The position numbers and the translations under genes were made by a program. Under the pieces are notes generated by a model. The model was not told where the DNA came from. It saw only the letters and a list, made by a program, of their open reading frames with translations, and ran no database searches. A stretch of 9,874 nucleotides of DNA from Burkholderiales bacterium (GTDB lineage: Bacteria; Pseudomonadota; Gammaproteobacteria; Burkholderiales; UBA11063), in assembly GCA_020697025.1 (NCBI GenBank), contig JAJFBO010000021.1:1-9874 (forward strand), given 5' to 3'. Below are positions 7,350-9,874 of this stretch, piece by piece (positions within the stretch are counted from its first letter, which is position 1; the number at the start of each line of letters is the position of its first letter).

Positions 7350-8709
7350 AATTTAAATACGGATTTTCAAAACGGGTAAATTTATTTAAAAATGCCAATT
7401 TTACAACTCCAGTAGAACCACTACGATTTTTGGCTATATTAATCTCGGCCAGATTACCTTCTTTACTCTCCTGATCATAATATGAATCCCGGTATAAGAG
7501 TAATATTATATCTGCATCTTGTTCCAAAGCTCCAGATTCACGCAAATCAGCAATATTTGGGCGCTTATCCTGACGGCTTTCTACTTCACGATTTAACTGT
7601 GACAATAAAATTATGGGAACGCTTAGTTCTAGTGCCAGGGCTTTTAATGATCTGGAAATATCTGCAATTTCCTGGGCCCGGTTCGTATTTTTGCCCCCGC
7701 CAAGCCCCGACATAATTTGCACATAATCAATAACAATCAAACCTAAATCGCCAAGCTGGTCTTTGAGACGTCTGACTCTGGCGCGTAAGTCAATAACATT
7801 AATTCCGGGAGATTCGTTAATATATAACGGAGCATGTTTGAGATCTCCCATTGCCAGATATAATTTATCCATATCATCATAGGTTAAATCTCCCCTTTTA
7901 AGTGAGGTTTGATCAACTCTGGCAGCAGAACTAAGCAAACGCTGAACTAATTGCTCACCCGTCATTTCCAGCGAAAACACTGCAACTGGAAGTTTGTTTT
8001 TTAAAGCAACATTTTCCCCTATATTTAGGGCGAAAGATGTCTTTCCCATTCCAGGACGACCAGCAATAATAATTAGTTCACCACGCTGCAGGCCTGAGGT
8101 CATATCATCTAACTGGGTATAGTGTGTGGCAATGCCTGTTACCGCATTTTTATCTTCACGCTGTGACATAATCACCACACGCTCAATTACACTGTTTAAT
8201 AATTCCTGCAAATTAAAAAAGCGTTTATTATTGGTATTAACATCCTTGATTTTAAAAATCTTTTGTTCAGCTTCATCTAATATAATATCAATATCGCGTC
8301 CATTTGGGGTGTAAGCACTTTGGGCAATTTCTGACCCGGCTTTAACTAAATCCCGCAGAACATAGCGCTCACGCACAATATCTGCATAACTTTTTATATT
8401 AGCGCTGCTTGCAGTTGCTTCAACTAAGCTATTAATATAATCATAGCCGCCAACGTATTCAATTTCATTATTCTGCTTTAAAGAATCTGCAACAGTTAGG
8501 GCGTCTACATTACGATTATAGCTTTTTAATTTAACAATATGATGAAAAATCATCTGGTGTTCTTTGCGATAGAAATGAGCCTCCTGCAACACACCGGCAA
8601 TATTTATGTATGAATCTTCATCTACCAAAATACAGCCTAAAATCATCTGTTCTGCCTCAACCGAATGCGGTGGAGTTTTTAAGACTTCTTCCGTAGTCAT
8701 TTCTGCCAT
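7336..8709 (-). CDS. dnaB: Replicative DNA helicase DnaB
   Basis: The hexameric helicase that unwinds DNA at the replication fork, 457 residues and full length. The N-terminal domain (about 13-115, starting PPHSVEAEQMILG) mediates hexamer packing and primase contact. A linker leads to the RecA-like motor domain (about 185-452). It has Walker A in AGRPGMGKTS (216-225, Lys223), the catalytic SLEM (246-249), Walker B in LIVIDYVQIM (324-333, Asp328), LLSQLNR (368-374) and the arginine-finger region AKNRSGSTG (426-434, Arg429). There is no intein. The ATG at 8709 is supported by AAGG (8717-8720) seven bases upstream. It leads a minus-strand cluster with nth and gloA and is divergent from the methyltransferase-like gene. 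Confidence 0.98.
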   Translation of the reverse strand: MAEMTTEEVLKTPPHSVEAEQMILGCILVDEDSYINIAGVLQEAHFYRKEHQMIFHHIVKLKSYNRNVDALTVADSLKQNNEIEYVGGYDYINSLVEATASSANIKSYADIVRERYVLRDLVKAGSEIAQSAYTPNGRDIDIILDEAEQKIFKIKDVNTNNKRFFNLQELLNSVIERVVIMSQREDKNAVTGIATHYTQLDDMTSGLQRGELIIIAGRPGMGKTSFALNIGENVALKNKLPVAVFSLEMTGEQLVQRLLSSAARVDQTSLKRGDLTYDDMDKLYLAMGDLKHAPLYINESPGINVIDLRARVRRLKDQLGDLGLIVIDYVQIMSGLGGGKNTNRAQEIADISRSLKALALELSVPIILLSQLNREVESRQDKRPNIADLRESGALEQDADIILLLYRDSYYDQESKEGNLAEINIAKNRSGSTGVVKLAFLNKFTRFENPYLNYDEE

Positions 8710-8899
8710 AAATTTACCTTAAAAAATATACTAAAAATTTGGAATAAAAAACTTTGATTTATATGATTAACACCTTGGCATATCCTAAGGCCTCTATTTC
8801 CTAATGATGTACAACTTGTATGGCCAGGAATAACCAATTTATTTTTTTATATGTTATAATCTGCTTAAGGTAAAACATTTTCTCTGGATACATTCTAAT
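8710..8899. promoter_or_regulatory. Divergent intergenic region between dnaB and the methyltransferase-like gene
   Basis: This 190-base, very AT-rich gap must contain promoters for both directions. Rightward there is a clear extended -10 (listed separately). Leftward, TATATT (8730-8725) or the overlapping TAGTAT (8733-8728) on the minus strand could be a -10 for dnaB, but no convincing -35 is seen. The dnaB ribosome binding site AAGG lies at 8717-8720. An imperfect palindrome CCTTGG-6-CTAAGG (8773-8790) sits between the two promoters. I see no small reading frame worth calling. Confidence 0.6.
8852..8860 (+). promoter_or_regulatory. Extended -10 promoter for the methyltransferase-like gene and rnhA
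   Basis: TGTTATAAT is a perfect TATAAT preceded by the TGn extension, which can compensate for the lack of a recognisable -35 (none is seen 16-18 bases upstream). Initiation near 8867 would give a leader of about 33 bases before the ATG at 8900. Confidence 0.65.
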
Positions 8900-9583
8900 A
8901 TGCATAAATTAAATGATTTGCAGCAATGGCTTTTAAATACTCCATTTGGCCGTAATATATTAGCTACAGAAGAAGCATTTTACCATAATACTGTGCAAAA
9001 TATTTTTGGATATTATTCCTTACAAATTGGTTTGGAGCAAATTGACTTTTTAACTAATAATAAAATTGTCTCTAAATATGTTCTTAATAATGATATAAAA
9101 TGTGACTTGCATTTTTTACCATTTGCTGATAATAGTATTGACTTAATTATATGTCCCCATTCATTAGAAATTATTGATGATTATCATTTTTTATTACAAG
9201 AGTGTTATCGAATTTTAATTCCAAAAGGAAAAATTATAATAAGCGGCTTTAATCCTAGAAGTTTATTTGGTTTATTTGGTAAAGAATATTTACTTAAAAA
9301 AACAAATTATATTAGTGTTAATAAATTACAAGAACAATTGTACCGGCTTGGTTTTAATATTTGTGGAGGAAAGTTCTTTAATTATCTTCCTCCTTTATAT
9401 AATGAAACCCATCTTTTACGCTGTGAATTTTTAAATAAAATTGGTGATCGATGGTTCCCTGCATTTGCTAATTGTTATGCACTTGTTGCCAGTAAAGAAT
9501 TAATTTCTCCAACTTTAATCACGAATAAACATCAGTTTAATTCACAATCTATTTTTGCACCAAGAATTGGCGTTGCAGGATGA
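8900..9583 (+). CDS. yafS: YafS-like SAM-dependent methyltransferase family protein
   Basis: A 227-residue protein resembling the class I methyltransferase relative encoded next to rnhA in many gamma- and betaproteobacteria (YafS in E. coli). Shared features by eye are a start with a Trp-rich LQQWLLNTPFG segment, the GYYSLQIG block (37-44), LPFADNSIDLIICPHSLE (73-90), a DYHFLLQECYRIL helix (93-105) and the ISGFNPRSLFGL block (113-124). The region after the first block lacks the Gly-rich GxGxG SAM-binding motif, so activity is uncertain. The biochemical role of this family is not known to me. The start has only a weak GGA (8886-8888). The stop overlaps the rnhA ATG by four bases (ATGA), so the two are co-translated. 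It is more AT-rich than its neighbours. Confidence 0.82.
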   Translation: MHKLNDLQQWLLNTPFGRNILATEEAFYHNTVQNIFGYYSLQIGLEQIDFLTNNKIVSKYVLNNDIKCDLHFLPFADNSIDLIICPHSLEIIDDYHFLLQECYRILIPKGKIIISGFNPRSLFGLFGKEYLLKKTNYISVNKLQEQLYRLGFNICGGKFFNYLPPLYNETHLLRCEFLNKIGDRWFPAFANCYALVASKELISPTLITNKHQFNSQSIFAPRIGVAG

Positions 9584-9874
9584 TTAAACAAGTTATTATC
9601 CATACCGACGGGGCATGTAAAGGTAACCCTGGAATTGGGTCGTGGGCAGCAACACTTGAATATAAAAACACAATAAAAGAAATCTGTGGCGTTGTTATTG
9701 ATACTACTAATAATCAGATGGAGCTACGTGCAGTAATTGAAGCATTAAAGGTACTTAAAGAACCATGTAAAATAGAACTTTATACTGACTCCCAGTATGT
9801 GCAAAAAGGGATGACAGAATGGATTGCATCTTGGAAGATAAAAAATTGGAAAAATGTTAAGAATGTTGAGCTTT
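9580..9874 (+). CDS. rnhA: Ribonuclease HI, cut by the right edge
   Basis: RNase HI cleaves the RNA strand of RNA-DNA hybrids, clearing R-loops and primers. Only the first 98 residues are in the window. Three of the four catalytic acids are visible at E. coli numbering: Asp10 in HTDGACKGNPG, Glu48 in NNQMELRA and Asp70 in YTDSQYV. The fourth (near 134 in E. coli) lies beyond the edge. The basic handle region (about 81-98, WIASWKIKNWKN then VKNVEL) appears about five residues shorter than the E. coli one just before VKNV. Its ATG overlaps the stop of the preceding gene as ATGA, implying translational coupling, and the gene pair matches the conserved yafS-rnhA neighbourhood of proteobacteria. 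Confidence 0.95.
   Translation, partial: MIKQVIIHTDGACKGNPGIGSWAATLEYKNTIKEICGVVIDTTNNQMELRAVIEALKVLKEPCKIELYTDSQYVQKGMTEWIASWKIKNWKNVKNVEL

Noticed and set aside
8773..8790. Imperfect palindrome CCTTGG-6-CTAAGG as an operator or replication-related site
   Set aside because: The arms contain a mismatch, match no site I recognise, and do not overlap the likely promoter elements, so it is only mentioned within the intergenic region.

Overview
The window looks like an ordinary chromosomal stretch of a low-GC proteobacterium, most likely gammaproteobacterial. HisG is the long form and aligns by eye with the E. coli protein. The his genes run in the enteric order hisG-hisD-hisC-hisB. GloA, RNase HI and the YafS-like protein also look most like enteric relatives. 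I see no insertion sequence, CRISPR array, tRNA, rRNA or prophage gene. The base composition is AT-rich throughout and highest in the methyltransferase-like gene at 8900-9583.

Layout. From position 1 to 8709 every gene lies on the minus strand, so transcription runs right to left. It starts with dnaB (replicative helicase), nth (endonuclease III) and gloA (glyoxalase I), a tight cluster with a 14-base overlap and then a 15-base gap. A 138-base gap follows, carrying a near-consensus promoter and a group of AT-rich inverted repeats. Next come htrA (an HtrA/Deg protease predicted to be a lipoprotein), hisN (an inositol-monophosphatase-family histidinol-phosphatase, 2 bases after htrA), hisG, hisD, and one long reading frame that runs off the left edge and encodes HisC fused to HisB. 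At the right end, a 190-base divergent intergenic region separates dnaB from a plus-strand pair: a YafS-like methyltransferase relative and rnhA, which is cut by the right edge.

Function. The his cluster supplies the first step (HisG) and the late steps (HisB dehydratase, HisC aminotransferase, HisN phosphatase, HisD dehydrogenase) of histidine synthesis. The enteric HisB carries its own histidinol-phosphatase domain. Here that domain is absent: the dehydratase is fused to HisC instead, and a separate HisN sits at the head of the cluster, which would restore the missing activity. HisH, HisA, HisF and HisI are not in view and could lie beyond the left edge.

The most notable items are the HisC-HisB fusion with its compensating HisN, the placement of the his genes directly behind a lipoprotein protease gene under a shared promoter, and the inverted repeats overlapping the -35 of that promoter. 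I did not find anything that looks like an undescribed defence or mobile system.
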